64,000 nt of DNA, taken from assembly GCA_902513955.1 (NCBI GenBank), contig CABXOW010000004.1, positions 1-64,000 of the forward strand, given 5' to 3'. Below the pieces are notes generated by a model that did no database searches, was not told where the DNA came from, and was given only the letters and a program-made list of their open reading frames with translations. Of the stretch, positions 47,348-54,992 are shown piece by piece. A program made the translations under genes and the position numbers. Origin of the DNA: an uncultured Pelagibacteraceae bacterium. Its GTDB lineage: Bacteria; Pseudomonadota; Alphaproteobacteria; Pelagibacterales; Pelagibacteraceae. The stretch's first letter is position 1, and each line of letters opens with the position of its first letter.

Positions 47348-48499
47348 ATGGCACTTCATTTTAGTAAAGAAGAATTATCTAAAAGAAAACAAGATGTTTT
47401 AAAATCTATGAAAAAACAAAACTTAGATGCTCTTTTAATGTTTAGACAAGAGTCTATGTATTGGCTCACGGGTTACGATACATTTGGGTATGTTTTTTTT
47501 CAGACTCTAATACTAGATAAAAATGGAAATATTATTTTGTTAACTCGTGCGCCTGATTTAAGACAAGCTCAGAATACTTCTAATATTGAAGATATAAGAA
47601 TTTGGGTTGATAAAGATGGAATAAATCCAACTGACGATCTTAAAAAAATTTTAAATGAACTTGATTTAATAAATAAAAATATTGGGATTGAATATGAAGC
47701 TTACGGAATGACAGGACGTAACGCTTTAAGATTAAACAAATCTTTAGAAAATTACTGTAAAGTTGAAGATCAATCAGAATTGATTACAAAATTAAGAGTC
47801 ATAAAATCTAATGAAGAATTGGTATATGTTAAAAAAGCAGCTGAATTAGCTGATAGAGCGCTAGATCAAGCTTGGAAATACACAAAAGCTGGTGCAAGCG
47901 AAGCAAAAATTTTAGCAGAAATGCAAAAAGCTGTTCTTGAAGGTGGTGGCGATTATCCCGCTAATGAATATATCATTGGCTCAGGAGATAATGCCCTACT
48001 CTGTAGATACCAAGCTGAAAAAAGAAACTTATCAAATATAGATCAACTAAGTTTAGAATGGGCTGGTACTTTCAAACACTATCACTCTGCAATGTTTAGA
48101 ACTATCCCTATTGGAAAAGCAAACCTTAAACATTCTCAAATGCATGAAGCTTGTGTTGAAGCATTAACAAATTGTGTAGAAACTTTAGTTCCTGGAAAAA
48201 CAGCTGGAGAAGTATTTGATGTTCACGCAAAAACTTTTGATAATTTAGGTTTTAATAAAGCAAGAATGAATGCCTGTGGTTATTCTTTGGGTTCAACTTT
48301 TTCTCCTAATTGGATGGACTGGCCTATGCTATACACGGGTAATCCATACGTAATAGTACCTGGCAACATCTTTTTCTTACATATGATATTGATGGATTCT
48401 ACCAATGAATTAGCCATGAATTTAGGTGAAACTTATTTAGTTACTGAGAATGGTAATGAACGATTAGGTAAACAAAAGTTGGACTTAGTAGTTCTTTAA
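47348..48499 (+). CDS. M24 family hydrolase, ectoine hydrolase (DoeA)-like
   Basis: A 383-aa pita-bread-fold protein with an N-terminal creatinase domain and a C-terminal M24 domain. The five metal ligands of aminopeptidase members are mostly replaced: Glu237 in LEWAG, Ala248 in HSAMFRT where the second Asp should be, Tyr in GYSLG for the His, and His in FFLHMIL for the first Glu. Only the last Glu (GETYLVTENG) remains. This pattern, with SPNWMDWPM, matches my memory of ectoine hydrolase DoeA/EutD. It is probably an amidohydrolase rather than a Xaa-Pro peptidase. It starts 10 bases after the M23 gene. Confidence 0.75.
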   Translation: MALHFSKEELSKRKQDVLKSMKKQNLDALLMFRQESMYWLTGYDTFGYVFFQTLILDKNGNIILLTRAPDLRQAQNTSNIEDIRIWVDKDGINPTDDLKKILNELDLINKNIGIEYEAYGMTGRNALRLNKSLENYCKVEDQSELITKLRVIKSNEELVYVKKAAELADRALDQAWKYTKAGASEAKILAEMQKAVLEGGGDYPANEYIIGSGDNALLCRYQAEKRNLSNIDQLSLEWAGTFKHYHSAMFRTIPIGKANLKHSQMHEACVEALTNCVETLVPGKTAGEVFDVHAKTFDNLGFNKARMNACGYSLGSTFSPNWMDWPMLYTGNPYVIVPGNIFFLHMILMDSTNELAMNLGETYLVTENGNERLGKQKLDLVVL

Positions 48500-48557
48500 A
48501 TTTTATCTATTATTTTATCTAATAAAGTTTATTGAACAAGTCTAATAAGTAAATTTT

Positions 48558-49862
48558 TTAAATTTCTGATCGTGCTCTAATCCTTTCATAAAATAATCTC
48601 ATTTTAACACCTAAATTCAAAAACGGTTCTGGTGGTAACAAAGTTGGTTTATTTCTAGCTTCAATAGTTTCTATTTCTTTTGTATTTTTATTATTTGCTT
48701 TTAGAGCAATTTGTTCTCCAAATAAGATACCAACACCTATACCTGAGCCATTATAACAACCTGCAGCAAAAATATTGGTATCAATTTTTTCAAATATTTG
48801 AGAACTATTTCTTGTTCTTGATACAATTCCTGACCATGTTGATTGAATAATATCATTTGGTAATTGTGGAAATCTTTTTTTTATTCCAATTCTTTGATTT
48901 ATCGATCTTTTTTCTAAATTTGACTTAGACATTTTAAATGGATTGTGAACTTCAGCAGTATTTCTAATCAGAATTCTTCTATCTTTAGTCATTCTAATTG
49001 TTGCTCCCATCGGTCTTACTGGTAATACACCCCATTCTTTTGGCTCACCAATAGATTTAAATTCTTCATCAGTTAATGATCTTGTCATGCTTGCAGTTAA
49101 AGTAATTGGAAAATTATAGTTAGATTTAATCCCTAAAGATTTTAAAAAGCCATTCGTAGCAAAGATAATTTTCTTAGCATTTATTTTTCCATTTTTAAAA
49201 TTACATGAAATAAAATCTTTGTTCTTATTCCAATTTATTAAACATGAATTTTCATATAAACACACGTTACTAGGTAACACGTCAATCATTGATCTAACAA
49301 GTTTACCAGGATGTAATAAAATTCCTCCTCTTGTATGAAGAGCAATATTATAAAAATTAGTGCCTAGTCTTTTTGATAAATCTTCTCTTTTCAATAAATT
49401 ATGTTCAAAACCTAATTGAGAGAGTGTATTGGAAAAATTTATTAAAATCTTTTCATCTTTTGGTTTTGAGGATGCAAAAAATTTTCCACATTCGTTCCAT
49501 TCGCAATCTACCTGATGTTCATTAATAAATTTTTTTACAATTTTTATCCCCAAATCATAAATATCAGCTTTTTTTTTATAATTTTCTAATTCTTTATTTG
49601 AAGTGAATCCATCATTTAGAGTGGTATCAACTAGATAACCTGAATTTCTGCTACTTGCCCCCTCACCTGCTAACTGAGCATCTACTAATATAATTTTTTG
49701 ATTTGGATATAATTGACCTAATTTTCTTGTTGCAGATAAACCTGTATAACCCGCTCCAATTATTAGCCAGTCACAATCTTCGTTAGATTTAAGAGTTTTA
49801 ATATTGGTACGAGGAGTTAAATCTTTAATCCAACTACAGCGATTATCGTTAATCACTTCCAT
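48558..49862 (-). CDS. DAO-family FAD-dependent amine oxidoreductase (TauY candidate)
   Basis: A 434-aa flavoprotein with the FAD motif GAGYTG at residues 36-41, then GEGASSRNSGYL, typical of the D-amino-acid oxidase/gamma-glutamylputrescine oxidase group, and a C-terminal FAD segment FAAGCYNGSGIGVGILFGE. It lies 39 bases downstream of xsc on the same strand. The large subunit of taurine dehydrogenase (TauY), which makes the Xsc substrate sulfoacetaldehyde, belongs to this superfamily, so TauY is an attractive guess. No small TauX partner gene is visible, so the substrate may be another amine. Confidence 0.6.
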   Translation of the reverse strand: MEVINDNRCSWIKDLTPRTNIKTLKSNEDCDWLIIGAGYTGLSATRKLGQLYPNQKIILVDAQLAGEGASSRNSGYLVDTTLNDGFTSNKELENYKKKADIYDLGIKIVKKFINEHQVDCEWNECGKFFASSKPKDEKILINFSNTLSQLGFEHNLLKREDLSKRLGTNFYNIALHTRGGILLHPGKLVRSMIDVLPSNVCLYENSCLINWNKNKDFISCNFKNGKINAKKIIFATNGFLKSLGIKSNYNFPITLTASMTRSLTDEEFKSIGEPKEWGVLPVRPMGATIRMTKDRRILIRNTAEVHNPFKMSKSNLEKRSINQRIGIKKRFPQLPNDIIQSTWSGIVSRTRNSSQIFEKIDTNIFAAGCYNGSGIGVGILFGEQIALKANNKNTKEIETIEARNKPTLLPPEPFLNLGVKMRLFYERIRARSEI

Positions 49863-49901
49863 AAAATAACCTTACGATAATTGTTTAATATTTTAAAGAT
49901 C

Positions 49902-51686
49902 TTAAGAATTTAAAGAAGGCTGCTTCTTCATATCTGCTTTGTTGATACCAGCTACTTTTACGGGTTTCTTCATAGCATCTCTTCTGAATGGTTCACCAAG
50001 TTCTTGGTTAAGAATTACTTCAATAAATGTTGTAATTCCTTTCTTTTGATCTTCACAAGATTGTTTTATAGCATTAGTGGTTTCTTCCATTGTTCTAACA
50101 GTTACACCTTTAAGACCACATGCATCAGCTACTTTTGCATAACTTAATTCTGGATCTAATTCAGTGCCAACAAAATTATCATCAAACCAAAGAATAGAGT
50201 TTCTTTTTTCTGCTCCCCATTGATAGTTTCTAAAAATAACCATAGTAATAGCTGGCCATTCTTCTCTAGAACAAGAGCTCATTTCATTCATACTAATACC
50301 AAAAGCACCATCACCTGCAAAACCAATTACGGGTGTATCTGGACAACCAATTTTTGCACCTAAAATTGAAGGGAAACCATATCCACATGGACCAAATAAT
50401 CCTGGAGCTAAATATTTTCTTCCTTTTTCAAAAGTTGGATAAGCATTCCCAATTGCACAATTATTTCCAATATCACTTGATATAATAACATCGTCAGGCA
50501 TACCAGTTTGTATTGCTCTCCAAGCTTGTCTAGGAGACATTCTATCTGAGTCTCTTTTTCTTGCTTCCTCATTCCAAACTGTTCCTTCATCATCATCCTC
50601 ATGATCAAGACTTGATAATTTTTGTAACCAAGCAGATTTAGTTTGATGAATAATATCTTTTCTTTTTTGTCTATCAGTATCACCTGCTCTTGGTGAAAGT
50701 TGAGCTAGAATTTGTTGTGAAACTAATTTAGCGTCACCACAAATTCCAACAGTAACTTTTTTTGTAAGACCAATTCTGTCTGAATTCATATCAACTTGAA
50801 TGATACTTGCCTCTTTTGGCCAGTAATCCATTCCATAACCCGGTAAAGTTGAAAATGGATTCAGTCTTGTTCCTAATGCCAACACAACATCGGCTTTTTG
50901 AATTAATTCCATACCAGCTTTTGAACCATTATATCCTAATGGACCAGCGGCCAATGGGTGACTTCCAGGAAAACTATCATTATGCTGATAACCAGAACAA
51001 ACGGGAGCGTCTAATTTTTCAGCAAGTCTTTTACATTCCTCTATTGCACCACCAATAACAACGCCAGCTCCAGATAGTATTACCGGAAATTTTGCTTTGG
51101 ATAATAAGTCAGCTGCTTTTTTAATAGCATCAACACCACCTGCCTGTCTTTCCAGTCTAACAATTGGTGGTAGATCGATATCAATAACTTGAGTCCAATA
51201 ATCTCTTGGTACATTTATTTGTGCTGGAGCGGATCCTCTAATGGCTTTTTCAATAACTCTATTTAAAACTTCTGCCATTCTTGAAGGATCTCTTACTTCT
51301 TCTTGATAGCAAACCATGTCTTTAAATAAATTCATTTGTTCGACTTCTTGGAAACCACCTTGGCCCATTGTTTTGTTTGCAGCTTGAGGTGTTACTAACA
51401 AAAGAGGTGTATGGTTCCAATAAGCTGTTTTAATAGGTGTAACTAATCCTGTAATTCCTGGTCCATTTTGTGCAACCACCATTGACATTTTACCAGTAGA
51501 TCTAGTGTAACCATCTGCAATTAATCCACCATTAGTTTCATGGGCAACGTCCCAGAAAGTAATTCCTGCGTCTGGAAAAATATCTGAAATTGGCATAAAT
51601 GCTGAACCAATTATTCCAAAAGCATGTTCTATACCATGCATTTGTAAAACTTTTACAAAAGCTTCTTCTGTTGTCATTTTTGTCAT
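49902..51686 (-). CDS. xsc: sulfoacetaldehyde acetyltransferase
   Basis: A ThDP-dependent enzyme that splits sulfoacetaldehyde with phosphate into acetyl phosphate and sulfite, the key step in taurine and isethionate breakdown. The 594-aa protein has the acetolactate-synthase-type three-domain plan. The Xsc-like N-terminus reads HGIEHAFGIIGSAFMPISDIFPDAG, followed by WDVAHETNGGLIADGYTR, and the ThDP-binding motif GDGAFGISMNEM with NYQWGAEKRN. AGAGG lies 10 bases before the start. Two ATG codons three residues apart could serve. Neighbouring suyAB, tauE and apr genes support the assignment. Confidence 0.93.
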   Translation of the reverse strand: MTKMTTEEAFVKVLQMHGIEHAFGIIGSAFMPISDIFPDAGITFWDVAHETNGGLIADGYTRSTGKMSMVVAQNGPGITGLVTPIKTAYWNHTPLLLVTPQAANKTMGQGGFQEVEQMNLFKDMVCYQEEVRDPSRMAEVLNRVIEKAIRGSAPAQINVPRDYWTQVIDIDLPPIVRLERQAGGVDAIKKAADLLSKAKFPVILSGAGVVIGGAIEECKRLAEKLDAPVCSGYQHNDSFPGSHPLAAGPLGYNGSKAGMELIQKADVVLALGTRLNPFSTLPGYGMDYWPKEASIIQVDMNSDRIGLTKKVTVGICGDAKLVSQQILAQLSPRAGDTDRQKRKDIIHQTKSAWLQKLSSLDHEDDDEGTVWNEEARKRDSDRMSPRQAWRAIQTGMPDDVIISSDIGNNCAIGNAYPTFEKGRKYLAPGLFGPCGYGFPSILGAKIGCPDTPVIGFAGDGAFGISMNEMSSCSREEWPAITMVIFRNYQWGAEKRNSILWFDDNFVGTELDPELSYAKVADACGLKGVTVRTMEETTNAIKQSCEDQKKGITTFIEVILNQELGEPFRRDAMKKPVKVAGINKADMKKQPSLNS

Positions 51687-51735
51687 AAATCTATAACCTC
51701 TTTAAAGTAAAAATTTAAACTATTTTAAAATTCGT

Positions 51736-51763
51736 TTGTTAATTTTTCCGATTAATATATAAG
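51736..51763 (+). promoter_or_regulatory. promoter for suyAB
   Basis: TTGTTA (51736-51741) is followed after 16 bases by TATAAG (51758-51763). Transcription would start near 51770, about 33 bases before suyA. It overlaps the opposite-strand promoter for xsc almost completely. Confidence 0.35.
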
Positions 51764-51779
51764 ATTTTAGAAATTTCAA
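51752..51779 (-). promoter_or_regulatory. promoter for xsc
   Basis: On the minus strand TTGAAA (51779-51774) is followed after 16 bases by TATTAA (51757-51752). It overlaps the rightward promoter for suyA, so the two would compete for polymerase. The region is AT-rich and the call is tentative. Confidence 0.35.
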
Positions 51780-51802
51780 ACAAACAAATCGACACAAGAA
51801 AT

Positions 51803-52087
51803 ATGGCTACAGATATTATAATTCATGACAAAAAAGATAACGTAGGGGTAGTTGTTATTGAAAAAATCACTCCAAAACAAGACTGTGCTTGCTGGATAAT
51901 GGAAGATGACAGTTCAGCTAACATTCAATCTCTAGATGAAATTCCTTTAGGACATAAAATTGCAATGGTTGATCTAAACGAGGGAGACACAATCCTTAAG
52001 TATGGTCATGACATAGGTAAAGTGGTTAAATCAATTAAAAAAGGTGAACATGTTCATGTTCACAATGTAAAAACAAAGAAGTGGTAA
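51803..52087 (+). CDS. suyA: (2R)-sulfolactate sulfo-lyase subunit alpha
   Basis: A 94-aa SAF-domain protein of the UxaA (altronate dehydratase) N-terminal family. The segments [33 protein letters not shown] and [11 protein letters not shown] match SuyA, with the His-x-His near the C-terminus. SuyAB removes sulfite from 3-sulfolactate to give pyruvate. The large subunit follows after four bases. Altronate or galactarate dehydratase subunits look similar; the xsc, tauE and apr neighbours favour the sulfonate role. Confidence 0.85.
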   Translation: MATDIIIHDKKDNVGVVVIEKITPKQDCACWIMEDDSSANIQSLDEIPLGHKIAMVDLNEGDTILKYGHDIGKVVKSIKKGEHVHVHNVKTKKW

Positions 52088-52091
52088 TAAT

Positions 52092-53258
52092 ATGGAAATT
52101 CCAAAAAGTTTTTTAGGTTATAAGAGAGAAAATGGCAGAGCTGGTACACGAAATCACGTAATTATTCTTCCAGTTGATGACATTTCAAACGCATGTGCTG
52201 AAGCTGTAGCAAACAATATAAAAGGAACAATCGCTCTTCCTCATTCTTACGGAAGACTTCAATTTGGCGCTGATTTAGAACTTCATTTTAGAACTATGAT
52301 TGGAACTGGATGCAACCCAAATGTTGCTGCGGTAATTGTTATTGGTATTGAGCCAAAATGGACTAAAAAAATTGTTGATGGTATTGCTAAAACTGGAAAA
52401 CCAGTTGAAGGATTTCATATAGAACGTACTGGAGACATTGGTACTACTATGAATGCATCTAAAAAAGCTCAAGAATTTGTAATGTGGGCTTCTGAAAAAC
52501 AAAGAGAAGAATGTCCAATGAGCGATTTGTGGATTTCTGTAAAATGTGGAGAGTCTGACACGACTTCTGGTTTAGCTGCCAACCCAACTGTTGGTAATCT
52601 AATGGATAAATTAGAACCAATGGGTGTTCATTTGTGTTTTGGAGAAACTTCTGAGTTAACAGGTGCTGAACAAGTTTGTGCTACAAGAGGTGCAACTCAA
52701 GAAGCTTCCGACAAATTTTTGAAAACTTGGAATGATTATAATGATTTTATTTTAAAGGAAGCGACAGATGATCTTTCAGAAAGTCAACCAACAGCTGGAA
52801 ATATTGCTGGCGGACTTACTACCATTGAAGAAAAAGCATTTGGAAATTTTCAAAAAATTGGAAATTGTAAATTTATTGATGTTTTAGAACCTGCAGAGGA
52901 ACCCGCTAAAGGTAAAGGTTTGTACTTTATGGATACTTCTTCAGCTGCTGCTGAGTGTGTAACACTTCAAGCGGCAGCAGGTTTTAATATTCATTTATTT
53001 CCAACAGGTCAAGGTAACATTGTTGGTAATCCTATTGAACCTGTTGTTAAATTAACAGCTAACCCATTAACTGTAAAAGGTATGGGTGAACACATTGACT
53101 GCGATGTGTCAAAAATTCTGTCTAGAGAAATGAATTTATCAGAAGCAGGAGATGAACTAATCAAAACAACTTTAAGGGTAGCTAACGGAAGATTAACTTG
53201 TGCAGAGGCTTTAGGTCACAAAGAATTTGTAATGACTAAACTTTACAGAAGTGCATAA
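52092..53258 (+). CDS. suyB: (2R)-sulfolactate sulfo-lyase subunit beta
   Basis: A 388-aa protein of the UxaA large-subunit family, which forms the catalytic part with SuyA. It begins [21 protein letters not shown], a hallmark of the family, then shows [35 protein letters not shown] and the C-terminal [22 protein letters not shown]. Cysteine residues in the KCGES and CNPN segments may bind iron, as in related dehydratases. Its stop codon lies inside a terminator-like hairpin. Confidence 0.87.
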   Translation: MEIPKSFLGYKRENGRAGTRNHVIILPVDDISNACAEAVANNIKGTIALPHSYGRLQFGADLELHFRTMIGTGCNPNVAAVIVIGIEPKWTKKIVDGIAKTGKPVEGFHIERTGDIGTTMNASKKAQEFVMWASEKQREECPMSDLWISVKCGESDTTSGLAANPTVGNLMDKLEPMGVHLCFGETSELTGAEQVCATRGATQEASDKFLKTWNDYNDFILKEATDDLSESQPTAGNIAGGLTTIEEKAFGNFQKIGNCKFIDVLEPAEEPAKGKGLYFMDTSSAAAECVTLQAAAGFNIHLFPTGQGNIVGNPIEPVVKLTANPLTVKGMGEHIDCDVSKILSREMNLSEAGDELIKTTLRVANGRLTCAEALGHKEFVMTKLYRSA

Positions 53259-53281
53259 AATTTAAGTGCACTTTAATTTTT
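53249..53281 (+). terminator. terminator-like hairpin at the end of suyB
   Basis: AAGTGCA (53249-53255) pairs perfectly with TGCACTT (53267-53273) across an 11-base loop that contains the suyB stop codon region, followed by TAATTTTT. It would end suyAB transcripts before the convergent tauE gene. The stem is short at 7 bp. The downstream arm also forms a 10-bp palindrome (AAGTGCACTT, 53264-53273). Confidence 0.5.
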
Positions 53282-53310
53282 AAAACTTTAACAAAATTTA
53301 TTTAGTAAAT

Positions 53311-54390
53311 TTAAGATTTCAACATTATTTTTTTTCTTAAATTTGAAAAAAATCTTCTTATAAAAGCAGCACAAACACCTAGAAAAATTGCAAACATAAT
53401 TGAAAACAATCCATAAAAGAATGGCATATCTTTAGAAAATTCTAGAATAAATAATGAGAAGAAGTTTAAATCTTTATTTTCAATTTTAATTATTTCTTCC
53501 AAAACTTTTTCTGTAAAAAAAGTATCGTACGCAATAGCTATTCCAACTATTAACAATAATATTGCCAACAAAGCTTTTAAACCAGAACTATCAATTCTTT
53601 CTCCAAGTTTTTGGCCAACTTGTACACCTATTATTGAACCAATAACTAACATCAGAACTAATAATAAATCTATTGATCCATAATTAAATGAGTGCAAAAA
53701 AGTTACAATGACACTCACAAAAATAGTTACAAACAAGGAAGTGCCAGGAACTAATTTTGTTGGCATCTTAATTATATAAATCATTGCAGGAACTAAAATA
53801 AAAGCACCACCTATTCCCATTATAGCTGCAATAAAACCGACTAATAAACCTATTAAAATTGGTGTAAATATACTTTCGTATAATTTTGACTTAGGAAATC
53901 TCATTCTTAAAGGAAGACCGTGTATCCAATAATGCACGTGTAGTTTCTTTTTTATAATAATATTTCTCTTTGTTCTGTCTATTTCTCCAAGACTTTCAAC
54001 TAACATTAACGTGCCGATTATCGCAAGTATATACATGTAAGCTAATGAAATAACTGTATCTATTTTACCTAAATCTTTAAAATATGTAAAAGTTAATATC
54101 CCCAAAGTTGTGCCAATTGTTCCACCAATAACAATCATGAAACCCATTTTGTAATCTAAAGTATTTTTTAAATAGTGAGTTGTAGATCCTGATACAGATG
54201 TAGCTAAAATATTATTTGCTTCATTTGCAACCGCATATGCTGGTGGAACACCTAAAAAAATTAAAAAAGGTGTCATTAAAAATCCACCACCCACACCAAA
54301 TAATCCTGAAAGAATTCCAACTATTGCACTTAACAAAAGTATTTCGATAGGATTAATAAAAACTTGGGCTATCGGTAAATATACTTCCAT
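53311..54390 (-). CDS. tauE: TauE/SafE family sulfite exporter
   Basis: A 359-aa membrane protein with about eight helices and two homologous halves, each opening with a Gly-rich motif: LSGLFGVGGGFLMTPFLIFLG and VGFIAAIMGIGGAFILVPAM. The long middle part and C-terminal extension are usual for the alphaproteobacterial TauE. The family exports sulfite, sulfoacetate or related anions. Encoded next to suyAB, xsc and apr genes, sulfite export is the likely role. It converges on suyB with 52 bases between. Confidence 0.85.
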   Translation of the reverse strand: MEVYLPIAQVFINPIEILLLSAIVGILSGLFGVGGGFLMTPFLIFLGVPPAYAVANEANNILATSVSGSTTHYLKNTLDYKMGFMIVIGGTIGTTLGILTFTYFKDLGKIDTVISLAYMYILAIIGTLMLVESLGEIDRTKRNIIIKKKLHVHYWIHGLPLRMRFPKSKLYESIFTPILIGLLVGFIAAIMGIGGAFILVPAMIYIIKMPTKLVPGTSLFVTIFVSVIVTFLHSFNYGSIDLLLVLMLVIGSIIGVQVGQKLGERIDSSGLKALLAILLLIVGIAIAYDTFFTEKVLEEIIKIENKDLNFFSLFILEFSKDMPFFYGLFSIMFAIFLGVCAAFIRRFFSNLRKKIMLKS

Positions 54391-54418
54391 AAAAATTTAA
54401 AAGTTATTAAAAAACAAC

Positions 54419-54589
54419 TTAGTTAAATGTTATAAATGTTCCAACTATAATAATACCCCAATAAGCAGTAAGACTAGTAACTATTCCTACTTTAATAAAA
54501 GTAGCTTTAAGGTTTGAGAATTTGTTTGTGATTTTTAAGTTAGAAAATAGCATTACAACCGTGAATACACCTAGTAATCTATTTGTCAA
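54419..54589 (-). CDS. candidate small membrane protein, 56 aa, unknown
   Basis: An open frame of 56 codons with a TTG start at 54587-54589 and stop at 54419-54421, 29 bases upstream of tauE on the same strand. It has two hydrophobic stretches (RLLGVFTVVMLFSNL and VGIVTSLTAYWGIIIVGTFI) joined by a basic linker. There is no clear ribosome-binding site and the TTG start is uncertain, but the amphipathic pattern and position inside the tauE-apr string suggest a real gene. No family recognised. Confidence 0.4.
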   Translation of the reverse strand: MTNRLLGVFTVVMLFSNLKITNKFSNLKATFIKVGIVTSLTAYWGIIIVGTFITFN

Positions 54590-54620
54590 ATAAATATTTG
54601 AATTTTAATAATTTTTTTTA

Positions 54621-54971
54621 CTAGTAGATAGTAGCTCCAAAAACCTTAACCACGTCATCCTCTAGTCCAAGAACAAGTCGACCCAAAAACTCTCCTGAAA
54701 TTTCTTTATTTGCTTGTTTTATTAAGACAGTCACATGAACGCCTCTTCTAAGGCAACCAAATGGTTCAAATGTTTCTTTTAAATTGGTGATTATCTTATT
54801 ATTGGCCCATTGTTTGCCTAGCTCAACCTCATTTGCTCCAAACAACATTTGCGTAGAAAAATCTTTAGTAAAACCACCATAATCTTTAAGATTTGACGAT
54901 CTAACTAGATTATCCCAAATAGGTTTAGCTAATTTATATATTTCATCATCATTTTTAGACAAAAAATCCAT
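54621..54971 (-). CDS. unknown 116-aa protein in the apr operon
   Basis: A soluble protein, 21 bases downstream of aprA on the same strand. It has a helical N-terminal half (EIYKLAKPIWDNLVRSSNLKD) and a beta-rich C-terminal half (VHVTVLIKQ, EISGEFLGRLVLGLEDDVVKVFGATIY). It has a single Cys in FGCLRRG, no membrane helix and no signal peptide. I do not recognise a family. Position suggests a role in sulfite oxidation or in regulating or assembling AprBA, but that is inference. Confidence 0.75.
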   Translation of the reverse strand: MDFLSKNDDEIYKLAKPIWDNLVRSSNLKDYGGFTKDFSTQMLFGANEVELGKQWANNKIITNLKETFEPFGCLRRGVHVTVLIKQANKEISGEFLGRLVLGLEDDVVKVFGATIY

Positions 54972-54992
54972 AAGGAATATTTAAAGAGTTAC

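Noticed and set aside
51734-51790. Inverted copies of GTTTGTT and AACAAAC between xsc and suyA as an operator
   Set aside because: The right side is a low-complexity CAAA run that gives several registers of match; chance is likely.
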